Source: Comamonadaceae bacterium (GTDB lineage Bacteria > Pseudomonadota > Gammaproteobacteria > Burkholderiales > Burkholderiaceae_C). From it: a stretch of DNA of 6,532 bases. Positions 1-6,532 of this stretch are shown piece after piece. The number at the start of each line of letters is the position of its first letter. The first letter of the stretch is position 1. The notes under the pieces are model-generated. The model did not search any database and was not told the DNA's origin. It worked only from the letters and a program-made list of their open reading frames with translations. The stretch is from the NCBI GenBank assembly GCA_024642025.1, contig JAHEBY010000148.1, positions 1 through 6,532 of the forward strand, given 5' to 3'. The position numbers and the translations under genes are program-made.

Positions 1-480
1 AATGACCGTATCAACGCCGGTGCCATAAAGGAAGGCCCCCACGCGATTCCCGTGACGCGTAATCAGACGCGCCAGCGTGGCAACAAATTCAACTGAAACG
101 TCCTTTTTACGCTGCTCTCCGGAGCCGAAGTCTACCGACAAACTCAAGTCAAGCAAAAACCAGGCGGTCATTTCCCGATCTTCAGTGAACACACGCACAT
201 GAGGCGTCTGCAGGCGGGCGGTAACGTTCCAGTCGATGTGGCGGACATCGTCATGATGCTGATATTCACGCAGGTCCGCCAAGTCCAGGCCGGTACCGCG
301 CAGCAAAGTGCGGTAATCGCCCTGCAGCATGCCATCAAGGCGACGGATAACGGTCCACTCAAGCCTCTTTAGCATCTGCTCCGCGTGGTGCGCGTCACCA
401 CTCAAGGCAGTGTGCAGGTTCTGTAATTCCTGTACAGGGGCAGTTTCAGCCGCCGTGTTTGTTTTGAAAAGCCCAAACAT
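1..480 (-). CDS. DUF58 / vWA-like domain protein, N-terminal part (runs off left edge)
   Basis: The frame is open from an ATG at 480-478 to the window edge, giving 160 residues with no stop, so the 3' end is missing. Short soluble DUF58 proteins are usually about 300 residues, so roughly half is seen. The DUF58 hallmark is at residues 65-89: DLADLREYQ, then DDVRHIDWNVTAR. It is followed by LLDLSLS (109-115), a DxSxS pattern like the metal-binding motif of von Willebrand A domains. There is no N-terminal membrane segment, unlike the longer two-helix DUF58 type, so the protein is probably cytosolic. DUF58 genes commonly follow moxR, as here, 40 bp downstream of its stop. MoxR and DUF58/vWA proteins are thought to act together as a chaperone or assembly system for partner proteins. 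The exact role here is unknown. No good Shine-Dalgarno sequence precedes the ATG; the next in-frame ATG, residue 36, would start after part of the conserved N-terminal helix. Confidence 0.93.
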   Translation of the reverse strand, partial: MFGLFKTNTAAETAPVQELQNLHTALSGDAHHAEQMLKRLEWTVIRRLDGMLQGDYRTLLRGTGLDLADLREYQHHDDVRHIDWNVTARLQTPHVRVFTEDREMTAWFLLDLSLSVDFGSGEQRKKDVSVEFVATLARLITRHGNRVGAFLYGTGVDTVI

Positions 481-487
481 TTTCAGC

Positions 488-514
488 AAAATAGTTCAGA
501 ACTAGTGGTGTCAA
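488..514 (-). promoter_or_regulatory. Promoter-like hexamers with embedded dyad upstream of DUF58 gene
   Basis: Read on the minus strand, a perfect TTGACA (514-509) is followed after 15 bases by TATTTT (493-488, 4 of 6 matches to TATAAT). Between them, slightly overlapping the second hexamer, is a perfect inverted repeat TAGTTC-T-GAACTA (504-492). The 15-base spacer is shorter than the optimal 17, and the predicted transcript start would fall close to the ATG at 480, giving a nearly leaderless message. The elements are seen directly; their function as an internal promoter or operator is inference and could be chance. Confidence 0.25.
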
Positions 515-520
515 GCCCGA

Positions 521-1537
521 TTAGGCAGCCATTTTTTCGTGTTCCAGCGGCTTTGCCGGTGGCGGAATCTTTGCCATGATCCTGGTTGTGATCGTATCCG
601 CCGTTATGCCCTCCGATAATCCCTCATATGACATTGACAGGCGATGTCGCAGGACATCGGGAACCAGTTCCGTCATGTCTTGCGGCAACACGTAAGTACG
701 TCCACGCAGCATTGCCAAAGCGCGCGCACCTTCAGTCAGATTGATGGTCGCCCGCGGGCTGGCGCCAAATGTGATGAATCTGGCCAAGTCCTTTAATCCG
801 TGCTTTTCAGGGTTTCGCGTGGCAGACACCAGTTTGACGGCATATTGAATCATTGATGGGTCAACATAAACCTCCCTGCAGGCTTTCTGCAAGGCACCGA
901 GTTGATCGATGGACGCGACTGCGTTGACGGCTATGGGGGGTCCAGTGACACGCTGGACGATGACAAATTCTTCGTCGTCTGTAGGATAGTCCACCAACAC
1001 TTTCATCATGAATCGGTCCACCTGTGCTTCGGGAAGCGGATAGGTGCCTTCGGTTTCAATGGGGTTTTGCGTGGCCATGACCAGAAATGGAGTGGGCACC
1101 CTGTGGGTTTCACCGGCAATGGTGACCTGTCGCTCCTGCATCACTTCCAGCAACGCACTCTGTACTTTCGCAGGCGCTCGGTTAATTTCGTCTGCCAATA
1201 GTAAATTGGTAAATACAGGGCCTAAGGCAGTGCTGAATTCCCCGGTCTTCTGGTTGAAGACGCGGGTACCAATCAGGTCGGCCGGTACGAGATCAGGTGT
1301 GAACTGAATTCTTTTGAAACTGCCATGTACGGTATTGGCAAGTGTTTTGACGGTCAGGGTCTTAGCCAGCCCCGGCACGCCCTCTACCAGGAGATGTCCT
1401 TGCGCCAGGATGGCGACCATCACCCGCTCCAAAAAGACGTCTTGCCCCACGACGATTCGTTTGACCTGATAAAGAATCTGTTCCATGAGCTCTGCGGTAT
1501 CTGCGCTTGTCGTATTCGGGTTCGCTGTTTGTTCCAT
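521..1537 (-). CDS. MoxR-family AAA+ ATPase
   Basis: This 338-residue protein has the usual length for MoxR proteins. The AAA+ motifs are all present: Walker A GVPGLAKT (53-60), Walker B LLLADEINR (112-120, with D116 and E117), sensor 1 ATQNP (155-159), the LPEAQVDRF segment (168-176) holding a conserved arginine, and a sensor 2 region GASPRA (258-263). The C-terminal lid, about residues 225-320, contains the VLPQDM and VLRHRL segments typical of the family. MoxR ATPases are cytosolic and act as chaperones that help assemble or activate protein complexes, usually with DUF58 and vWA partners encoded next to them. The ATG at 1537-1535 is well supported: GAGAGGA (1552-1546) sits 8 bases upstream, just behind the protease stop codon (1557-1555). 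The gene is therefore probably translated from the same message as the protease. The client is unknown. Confidence 0.96.
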   Translation of the reverse strand: MEQTANPNTTSADTAELMEQILYQVKRIVVGQDVFLERVMVAILAQGHLLVEGVPGLAKTLTVKTLANTVHGSFKRIQFTPDLVPADLIGTRVFNQKTGEFSTALGPVFTNLLLADEINRAPAKVQSALLEVMQERQVTIAGETHRVPTPFLVMATQNPIETEGTYPLPEAQVDRFMMKVLVDYPTDDEEFVIVQRVTGPPIAVNAVASIDQLGALQKACREVYVDPSMIQYAVKLVSATRNPEKHGLKDLARFITFGASPRATINLTEGARALAMLRGRTYVLPQDMTELVPDVLRHRLSMSYEGLSEGITADTITTRIMAKIPPPAKPLEHEKMAA

Positions 1538-1545
1538 GGCTCAAA

Positions 1546-1552
1546 TCCTCTC
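1546..1552 (-). promoter_or_regulatory. Ribosome binding site of moxR-family gene
   Basis: GAGAGGA on the minus strand lies 8 bases before the ATG at 1537 and immediately follows the TGA of the protease gene (1557-1555). It fixes the start of the AAA+ ATPase gene, and its position suggests that ribosomes finishing the protease can re-initiate on moxR. Confidence 0.75.
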
Positions 1553-1554
1553 TC

Positions 1555-2475
1555 TCAAAATGGGTGGAGGCCAACCGCCGCTGCGGCATTCTCAATAGGC
1601 ACAGCAAAACCTATGCCGATAAACGTGCGCTGTTTGCCTGGATTCAGAATGGCTGTCACGATGCCTACAACTTGTCCGTCCATCGTCACAAGTGGCCCGC
1701 CCGAGTTTCCCGGATTGGCCGCCGCGTCGAACTGAATTAGATTCGAGATTTCCTGTTGACCTTGGGGCGAGCGGAAAACGCGGCCAAGACCAGATACAAC
1801 CCCCGAAGAAGCAGACGGACCTATTCCAAAAGGAAAGCCAACTGCGAGCACTTGGTCGCCAGGCATCAGGTCTCCTGTGGATCGCATGGTAGCTGCGTGC
1901 AAGTCGTCCGGAATTTTATGGGCCTGAAGGACGGCCAGGTCGTCCTTGGCCTGAACACTTTTGATCGAAGCGGTCGATTCCAGGCCGTCGGCGAAGGTGA
2001 CCTTGATGGTTTCAGCGCCATGGACAACATGCAGGTTCGTCAGAATGATGCCGTTGTCGACAATTACTACGCCGGTACCAACTGCCTGCTCTTCATCTTC
2101 ATCGCCATCCGCATTCTTCTGATAGCCTGTGACGCGAACGACTGACGGCATGATTGCCTGATAAGCCTTGGCTGCCGGGGACGGCAACACATTGGTTTCC
2201 AGCGTCTTGAGAACGGCGGAGTCGATGTCAGCCTGGGTTATTTGTCGGTTACCGGGGCGAAGCCCCAGCCAAAGTGCCAGCAGCACAAGCACGGCGAACA
2301 TACCCATCAACGTCCACAGGATTCGAGGGTCGTCACGCATTCGCAGGATCAGGCGTCTCGTTCTTGCGCGTCGTGTAGCACGATCATTGGGCGCCTCTTC
2401 CGCATCATGCGGAGAATCATGTGCACGCGTGGGGCTCATTCGATTAGATGGGCTGTACAAAGCTTGCCTGCGCAT
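1555..2475 (-). CDS. Membrane-anchored trypsin-like (HtrA/DegP-type, S1C) serine protease lacking PDZ domain
   Basis: This 306-residue protein has three parts. Residues 1-50 form a polar tail ending in a very basic stretch (RRARTRRLILRMR, 35-47). Residues 52-72 form one hydrophobic membrane segment. From about 100 to the end is a chymotrypsin-fold protease domain. The catalytic triad is readable as H149 in TNLHVVHG, D179 in KDDLAVL and S258 in NPGNSGGPL. By the positive-inside rule the tail should be cytosolic and the protease periplasmic. Only 48 residues follow the catalytic serine, so there is no PDZ domain, whereas DegP, DegQ and DegS each carry at least one. An acidic loop DGDEDEE (123-129) lies where DegP-type proteases carry a regulatory loop. 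The ATG at 2475 has AGGCGG 4 bases upstream. An ATG at 2439 (residue 13) is a possible alternative but lacks a visible ribosome site. The likely role is cleavage of periplasmic or membrane proteins; the substrate is unknown. It precedes the MoxR gene by 17 bp. Confidence 0.92.
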   Translation of the reverse strand: MRRQALYSPSNRMSPTRAHDSPHDAEEAPNDRATRRARTRRLILRMRDDPRILWTLMGMFAVLVLLALWLGLRPGNRQITQADIDSAVLKTLETNVLPSPAAKAYQAIMPSVVRVTGYQKNADGDEDEEQAVGTGVVIVDNGIILTNLHVVHGAETIKVTFADGLESTASIKSVQAKDDLAVLQAHKIPDDLHAATMRSTGDLMPGDQVLAVGFPFGIGPSASSGVVSGLGRVFRSPQGQQEISNLIQFDAAANPGNSGGPLVTMDGQVVGIVTAILNPGKQRTFIGIGFAVPIENAAAAVGLHPF

Positions 2476-2575
2476 ATTTCCGCCTGTGAAAAAGGGGTGG
2501 GAAACGCCAACTGCACAGTATCACGGATTGTCTGACCCTGCACGAGACCAGAAAGCTCACATATTCATTAGACGG

Positions 2576-3634
2576 CTATTCGAGAATCAGAAGGCTGTCA
2601 TGGGAAAAGCCCAGTGTGACCGCCTCTCCTCGCCGAGGCAGCTGATGGTTGGGGTCGTTAAACACGTCCAGTGAAATGATGGTGCCCTCAAGATTTGCAC
2701 GAATCCGGACGATTGCGCCAAGGAAGTTCACCTCCTCAACGACCGCAGCGAGTGAGTTGCGCCCGTGCTGGGGAGCTTCGAAAACGATAGCCTCAGGCCG
2801 GATAGCCAGCGCGCGCGTTTGACCCGGGGTGACTCCAGACATGGGCTGGGCACTTTTCAGCTTTTGGGTGCCGACTTTTATTTCACCCGTGCTCGCATCA
2901 AGCACTTCGCCGGAGAACAGGTTTAGAGTGCCCACAAATGAGGCAACAAACCGCGTCCGGGGAAAGTTATAGATTTCGGAGGGCGCGCCGATCTGCTCCA
3001 CCCGCCCCTCATTCAACACGACGACTCGGTCAGATATGGAAAGAGCCTCCTCCTGATCGTGTGTCACAAAGATCGTGGTGATGCCCAGTTCTCGCTGTAC
3101 GGTGCGAATTTCTTCACGAAGTGACGCGCGGATTTTGGCATCCAGCGCAGACAGCGGTTCATCCAGCAGCAACACCTGGGGCTTGTTTGCAAGTGCCCGT
3201 GCAAGTGCGACTCGCTGCTGCTGTCCACCTGATAGTTGCCATGGGTATCGGCCTCCGAGGTCTGCCAACTTAATCAGCGACAGCATCTCCTTGACGCGCA
3301 TGCGTGCCTCGCCATCTGGCAGTTTGTTCACTTTCAATCCAAAACCGATGTTCTCGGCGACCGTCATATTTGGAAATAGCGCATATGACTGGAAAACCAT
3401 ACCAATATTTCGCTGATTGGTTGGAAGGTGAGTGACATCGCGGCCATCGAAACGGATGATTCCGTCCGAAGGCGATTCGAATCCCGCGACCATTCGCAAA
3501 ATGGTGGTTTTCCCACATCCGGAAGGTCCTAAAAACGTTACAAATTCTCCCCGCTCGATGTCGATCTCAAAATCGTGGACGGCAGTATGACTGCCGAAAT
3601 TCTTTTTCAGGTTTGCAATTTCAAGAAAGGCCAT
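2576..3634 (-). CDS. ABC importer ATP-binding protein, PotA/UgpC-like (COG3842 type)
   Basis: This 352-residue ATPase powers the importer encoded upstream. All nucleotide-binding motifs are intact: Walker A GPSGCGKT (36-43), Q-loop glutamine Q82, signature LSGGQQQR (134-141), Walker B VLLLDEP (154-160), D-loop SALD (162-165) and switch histidine H192 in THDQEEA. After the nucleotide-binding domain, about residues 1-235, comes a C-terminal TOBE-like regulatory region (about 270-350, including LAIRPEAIVF). This length and layout fit the spermidine/putrescine, iron(III) and maltose-type importers. The protein should sit on the cytosolic face, bound to the two permeases. It starts 57 bp after the stop of the second permease, a looser junction than that between the permeases, and only a weak purine-rich stretch precedes the ATG at 3634-3632. 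Family assignment is firm; the transported substrate is not. Confidence 0.96.
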   Translation of the reverse strand: MAFLEIANLKKNFGSHTAVHDFEIDIERGEFVTFLGPSGCGKTTILRMVAGFESPSDGIIRFDGRDVTHLPTNQRNIGMVFQSYALFPNMTVAENIGFGLKVNKLPDGEARMRVKEMLSLIKLADLGGRYPWQLSGGQQQRVALARALANKPQVLLLDEPLSALDAKIRASLREEIRTVQRELGITTIFVTHDQEEALSISDRVVVLNEGRVEQIGAPSEIYNFPRTRFVASFVGTLNLFSGEVLDASTGEIKVGTQKLKSAQPMSGVTPGQTRALAIRPEAIVFEAPQHGRNSLAAVVEEVNFLGAIVRIRANLEGTIISLDVFNDPNHQLPRRGEAVTLGFSHDSLLILE

Positions 3635-3691
3635 GGTTCAATTCTTTTTGGTTATTGATGCACTGCTTTTATCGTCGGGATAGAACGAAGC

Positions 3692-4489
3692 CTATTTGCC
3701 AACGTTTGGACGTTTTGCATCGGAGTTCCGGCCAATAACCTGAATGAGCCCCATTGAGGCCCAAGTGATGAGAAAAGCGATCACAGCCAAGGCAGAAGGC
3801 TCATAAGCCCTATTGGCTCCAACCAGCTGCAAATATGGGCCAAATGCCGGTCGATTTAAGAGGCTAGCCATGGTGAATTCCCCAATAACGACCGCGAAAG
3901 TCAGGAATGCCCCGGAAAGAATTGCAGTCGTGACATTTGGGAATATCACGCGAAAAAGAATCGTGAATCGTCCTGCGCCCAACACTTCTGCAGCCTCGGT
4001 CAATGTGCGGACATCTATGGCCCGCAAGCCGGTGTCAACTGACCTGTACATGTACGGCAATGAAAGTGTCACATAGCTACACACCAGAAGAAGGTCTGTG
4101 GCGCGCTCACTGCCGGTCAGCGGAATCCATGAGCTGCTGTTGTACAAGCGTAGGTACCCGAAAACGATGACTATTGCTGGAATAACCAGAGGCAGCAGTG
4201 TGACGAATTCGACAAATGGTCGTAGCTTTGGCAGTCGCAACTGCACCCAATACGCCGTTGGTACCACCAAGAGAACACCAACAATGATCGTAATGACTGC
4301 CATCATGATCGAGTAGCTGAAGGTGGCCTGGAATTGTGGATCGCCAAAAACCACACGATAGGCTTCGAAGGAGTATTCGCCGCGTTTCATTCGAAGACTG
4401 AACTCGAATGTGCCGATTAGCGGAATCAGGAAATAGCTGGCGCCAATTGCCATGGCAATCCAGGCGCCCAATCTGGAACTGCGTTTCAT
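3692..4489 (-). CDS. ABC importer inner-membrane permease, PotC-like (second permease)
   Basis: This 265-residue protein has about six hydrophobic segments (roughly 9-29, 56-79, 93-115, 132-150, 186-206 and 231-253), as in the PotC/PotB and AfuB type of type I importer permeases. The cytosolic coupling loop that docks on the ATPase is clear: TEAAEVLGAG (164-173) followed by VIFP (181-184), the EAA motif with its conserved glycine (G171). The ATG at 4489-4487 overlaps the TGA of the first permease gene (4488-4486) in an ATGA arrangement, so the two halves of the channel are probably made by coupled translation in equal amounts. Upstream of this start is a G-rich stretch (GGGG within the preceding 15 bases). 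The substrate cannot be inferred from the permease. Confidence 0.94.
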   Translation of the reverse strand: MKRSSRLGAWIAMAIGASYFLIPLIGTFEFSLRMKRGEYSFEAYRVVFGDPQFQATFSYSIMMAVITIIVGVLLVVPTAYWVQLRLPKLRPFVEFVTLLPLVIPAIVIVFGYLRLYNSSSWIPLTGSERATDLLLVCSYVTLSLPYMYRSVDTGLRAIDVRTLTEAAEVLGAGRFTILFRVIFPNVTTAILSGAFLTFAVVIGEFTMASLLNRPAFGPYLQLVGANRAYEPSALAVIAFLITWASMGLIQVIGRNSDAKRPNVGK

Positions 4490-5397
4490 GCCCGGCCCCG
4501 TTCAGAGCGGCTGCGCAGCCACATGTAGGCTGCATTGGACACGCCCGTAATGACGATCATGCCGAGTGCAAGGGCATACCCCAAATTTGGATTGTGCAGC
4601 ACGTCACCACGAATCTGCGCGTAAAGCAAAATCGGCACAATATTGAGAGAGCTGCCCGTCAAAGCATAGGCTGTTGCCACTGCGCCAAATGCGTTTGCAA
4701 AAAGCAGAAGGGCGGCACCCAGGATGCTCGGCCAGAGGATAGGGAAAGCAATGTGGCGCCAGTAGTGAAAAGCGGTACCGCCGAGGCAGTCGCAAGCTTC
4801 ACGCCATTCCTTCTTAAGACCTTCGAGCGCAGGGGAAACAATCAATACCATGAGCGGTATTTGAAAATACAGGTACGTCAGAGTGAGCCCGGTAAAACTC
4901 AGAACACTGAAACCTGTCGAGTAAATATCAAAGCCAACATATTTCTTGAGCAAAACGGTGATCAGCCCGACACGCCCCAGCGTGGCCAGAAAAGCAAACG
5001 CCAACGGCACGCCGGCAAAATTCGAGGCAACGCCTGAGAAAGTCATTAAGGTCGGTTTGATCCATTCGGGCAGTTTTCCCTGGATAGCCGCCCACGCCAG
5101 TACGAAGCCCAGAATGCCCCCACCCATCGCAGATGCGGCACTGATGCGAATACTGATCCAGTAGGCGTTGAGTACATTTTCGTCAGCGAGGCCACGAATA
5201 TTCGCCAGCGTGAAACTGCCCGAAGGATCCTGAAATGCACCGACCATCAAGTAACTTGTTGGCAGAATCAAAAACAACGCGGCAAATACAAAAAATGGGA
5301 CAACACCCAACCAAGTCCAGTTCCATCGCAGGGGTGGGCTTGACCTCAAATCAGTTGCTGGCCTGGTCGGGCGTGAGCGGTTCAACAAAATTGACAC
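4486..5397 (-). CDS. ABC importer inner-membrane permease, PotB-like (first permease)
   Basis: This 303-residue protein has a polar arginine-rich N-terminus (1-25) and about six hydrophobic segments (roughly 28-50, 81-104, 118-140, 172-190, 224-246 and 272-294). The EAA coupling loop is present in altered form: EWREACDCLGG (197-207) and IAFP (216-219), with cysteine C202 where the second alanine of EAA usually stands. It is a type I importer permease of the PotB/AfuB group and pairs with the permease encoded next. The start is GTG (5397-5395), not ATG; the frame is open further upstream without an ATG, and only a weak AGG lies just before the GTG. Weak initiation and the hairpin before it would both keep permease output below that of the binding protein. 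The start is less certain than the rest. Confidence 0.94.
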   Translation of the reverse strand: MSILLNRSRPTRPATDLRSSPPLRWNWTWLGVVPFFVFAALFLILPTSYLMVGAFQDPSGSFTLANIRGLADENVLNAYWISIRISAASAMGGGILGFVLAWAAIQGKLPEWIKPTLMTFSGVASNFAGVPLAFAFLATLGRVGLITVLLKKYVGFDIYSTGFSVLSFTGLTLTYLYFQIPLMVLIVSPALEGLKKEWREACDCLGGTAFHYWRHIAFPILWPSILGAALLLFANAFGAVATAYALTGSSLNIVPILLYAQIRGDVLHNPNLGYALALGMIVITGVSNAAYMWLRSRSERGRA

Positions 5398-5414
5398 GGC
5401 CTGTTGTTGATGGC

Positions 5415-5448
5415 AAAAAGGAAGGGCATGACCGAACCGATCATGCCC
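5415..5448 (-). terminator. Intercistronic stem-loop with T tract (attenuator or partial terminator)
   Basis: In the 73-bp gap between the binding-protein stop and the first permease start, the minus strand reads GGGCATGA (5448-5441), a 9-base loop, then TCATGCCC (5431-5424). This is a perfect 8-bp stem that can extend by two more pairs across one mismatch. It is followed by TTCC and five T (5419-5415). The shape resembles an intrinsic terminator with a short T tract offset by four bases. Since the permease and ATPase genes must be transcribed past it, partial termination or protection of the binding-protein mRNA 3' end is the likely role. Such hairpins are known in other importer operons. 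Confidence 0.7.
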
Positions 5449-5470
5449 ACTTCACCTGACTTGGGTAAGC

Positions 5471-6532
5471 CTATTTGACGCTTGCGCCCACAACTTGATC
5501 CCACTGCTTGGTGATGGTCTCTTTATAGGCGGCTTGTTGATCCAGCGTTGGGAAAACGGCCTTTGCGTAGCCTTCAGGAGGAGGGAGCTTGTCCAGCATG
5601 GCTTTAGGTATCTTCTTGTTCGCTACGAGGTCGTTAAACCGGATTGGATGGCAATAGCCATTGAGCCAAGCCAGCTGCCCCTCGTCGGAATATAGATATT
5701 CCATCCACAGTTTTGCCGCGTTGGGGTGTGGCGCGTAGGCGCTGATGGCTTGAACATACACGCCGGCAACAATCCCGGACTTGGGAACCACAACTTCAAC
5801 TTTGGGATTGCCCTTGAGCGTATCCCGGTCGGCCAGCGCGTTGTAATCCCAGCGAATGATGATGGGTGTTGTGCCTTGGGCAAACGAGGCGGCTTTGCCG
5901 ACCACGGGTACGAAATTTCCGGCCTTATTCATATCGGAAAAAAACTTCAAACCTGCTGCACCTGCTTTGGACACATCGCCTCCTGCCATTCCCATGCCAG
6001 CCGCAAACACGCCTGAAATGGCTTGACTGGAACTGCGTGGGTCTCCAGCCAGCGCAACAGCATTTTTGTAGTCAGACTTGAGCAAATCGCTCCAGTCACT
6101 AGGAACCTTGCTGATGACGTCTGTGTTGACCTGAAAGGTTAGAACGCCATAGTAATCACCATACCAATAGCCCTCCGCGTCCTTGGCCGAATCAGGAATC
6201 GTGGCCCATGTGGCCACCTTGTAGGGTTGAACCAGACCAGCGGCCTTGGCTTGTGGGCCGAACGACAGACCAACGTCGATGACGTCGGGTGCCTGCGGCC
6301 CCTTGTTGTCTTTATTTGCCTTGATCGCCTCAATCTCGTCGCCCGAACCCGCATCAGGGTTTAGTTCATTGATTTTGAGGCCGTACTTCGCCTTGAAGCC
6401 ATCAATCACCGCACCGTATCCGCACCAGTCGTGGGGCAGGGCAATGGTGGTCAATTGACCTTCAGCCTTGGCGGCCGCAATTAAAGCCGCAGACTGGGCC
6501 ATTGCACTCTGGGCGCCGCAAACAGCCAATGC
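5471..6532 (-). CDS. Periplasmic ABC importer substrate-binding protein (5' end cut by window edge)
   Basis: The window holds 353 residues up to the TAG at 5473-5471; the true start lies beyond 6532. An apparent start at 6529 is a TTG inside the gene: the first residues seen, ALAVCGAQSAMAQ, are the end of a Sec signal peptide, with likely cleavage after AMA (residue 12 of the visible part). The mature protein starts with AALIAAAKAEGQLTTIALP, typical of periplasmic binding proteins of the iron(III)/polyamine/phosphonate group (COG1840/COG0687 style). Other family-like segments are DVIDVGLSFG, GYWYGDYYGVL, and near the end LWMEYLYSDEGQLAWLNGY with HPIRF. The protein captures the solute and delivers it to the two permeases encoded downstream. 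Two cysteines in the mature part, C37 (HDWCGYG) and C294 (NGYCHPI), could form a disulfide. No adjacent-tyrosine motif near the C-terminus like that of iron-binding FbpA is evident. Substrate unknown. Confidence 0.93.
   Translation of the reverse strand, partial: ALAVCGAQSAMAQSAALIAAAKAEGQLTTIALPHDWCGYGAVIDGFKAKYGLKINELNPDAGSGDEIEAIKANKDNKGPQAPDVIDVGLSFGPQAKAAGLVQPYKVATWATIPDSAKDAEGYWYGDYYGVLTFQVNTDVISKVPSDWSDLLKSDYKNAVALAGDPRSSSQAISGVFAAGMGMAGGDVSKAGAAGLKFFSDMNKAGNFVPVVGKAASFAQGTTPIIIRWDYNALADRDTLKGNPKVEVVVPKSGIVAGVYVQAISAYAPHPNAAKLWMEYLYSDEGQLAWLNGYCHPIRFNDLVANKKIPKAMLDKLPPPEGYAKAVFPTLDQQAAYKETITKQWDQVVGASVK

Noticed and set aside
168..362. 64-residue minus-strand open frame near the left edge
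   Set aside because: It overlaps the DUF58 gene in another frame and has no motif, whereas the DUF58 frame (480 to 1) has clear family signatures.
2168..2674. 168-residue open frame on the plus strand crossing the protease-ATPase gap
   Set aside because: Most of it is antisense to the protease N-terminus and the ATPase C-terminus. It shows no family motif and is low-complexity Arg/Ser rich, so it is a shadow frame.
4107..4535. 142-residue open frame on the minus strand overlapping the two permeases
   Set aside because: It is a shifted frame of the second permease gene, without membrane segments or known motifs. The real frame carries the EAA loop.
4408..5037. 209-residue open frame on the plus strand
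   Set aside because: It lies antisense to both permease genes. Its predicted protein is rich in Arg, Gln, His and Lys with no recognisable domain, as expected of the reverse reading of hydrophobic codons.
5424..5448. Hairpin as a REP-type or mobile-element repeat
   Set aside because: Only one copy is visible in the window, and its place with a T tract between importer genes is better explained as an attenuator.
5471..6529. Start of the binding-protein gene at 6529
   Set aside because: The codon is TTG and encodes Leu within the end of a signal peptide. The hydrophobic core and charged start of that peptide are missing, so the true start is beyond the window.

Overview
The window looks like chromosomal DNA from a Gram-negative proteobacterium of moderate to fairly high GC. 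Gene content and protein style suggest a betaproteobacterium (Burkholderiales, perhaps Alcaligenaceae), but this is an impression and not a measured assignment. All seven supportable genes lie on the minus strand, so transcription runs from the right end of the window to the left. No tRNA, rRNA, CRISPR array, insertion sequence or phage gene is visible.

Right part (6532 down to 2576): a complete four-component ABC importer of the PotABCD / AfuABC type. In transcription order it encodes a periplasmic substrate-binding protein (its 5' end, with most of the signal peptide, is cut off by the window edge), two inner-membrane permeases joined by a 4-bp ATGA overlap, and a PotA/UgpC-like ATPase with a C-terminal TOBE-type region. 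A strong stem-loop followed by a T tract lies between the binding-protein gene and the first permease. It probably sets the excess of binding protein over membrane components. The substrate cannot be read from the sequence. Polyamine, iron(III), phosphonate and other small organic solutes are all handled by relatives.

Left part (2475 down to 1): a second set of three close genes. It encodes a membrane-anchored trypsin-like (HtrA/DegP-type) serine protease without a PDZ domain, a MoxR-family AAA+ ATPase, and the N-terminal 160 residues of a DUF58 protein that runs off the left edge. MoxR-DUF58 pairs are a well-known chaperone-like module. Here a periplasmic protease is placed directly upstream and appears translationally linked to moxR (17-bp spacing, with the ribosome binding site following the protease stop codon). 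The 100-bp gap between the ATPase gene and the protease gene shows neither a convincing terminator nor a convincing promoter, so whether the two sets share a transcript is open.

No gene-free stretch exceeds about 100 bases. The most notable points are the protease-MoxR-DUF58 combination, the intercistronic hairpin, a perfect 6+1+6 dyad inside promoter-like sequence just before the DUF58 gene, and a pair of cysteines in the binding protein. I see nothing here that is clearly a wholly new system.
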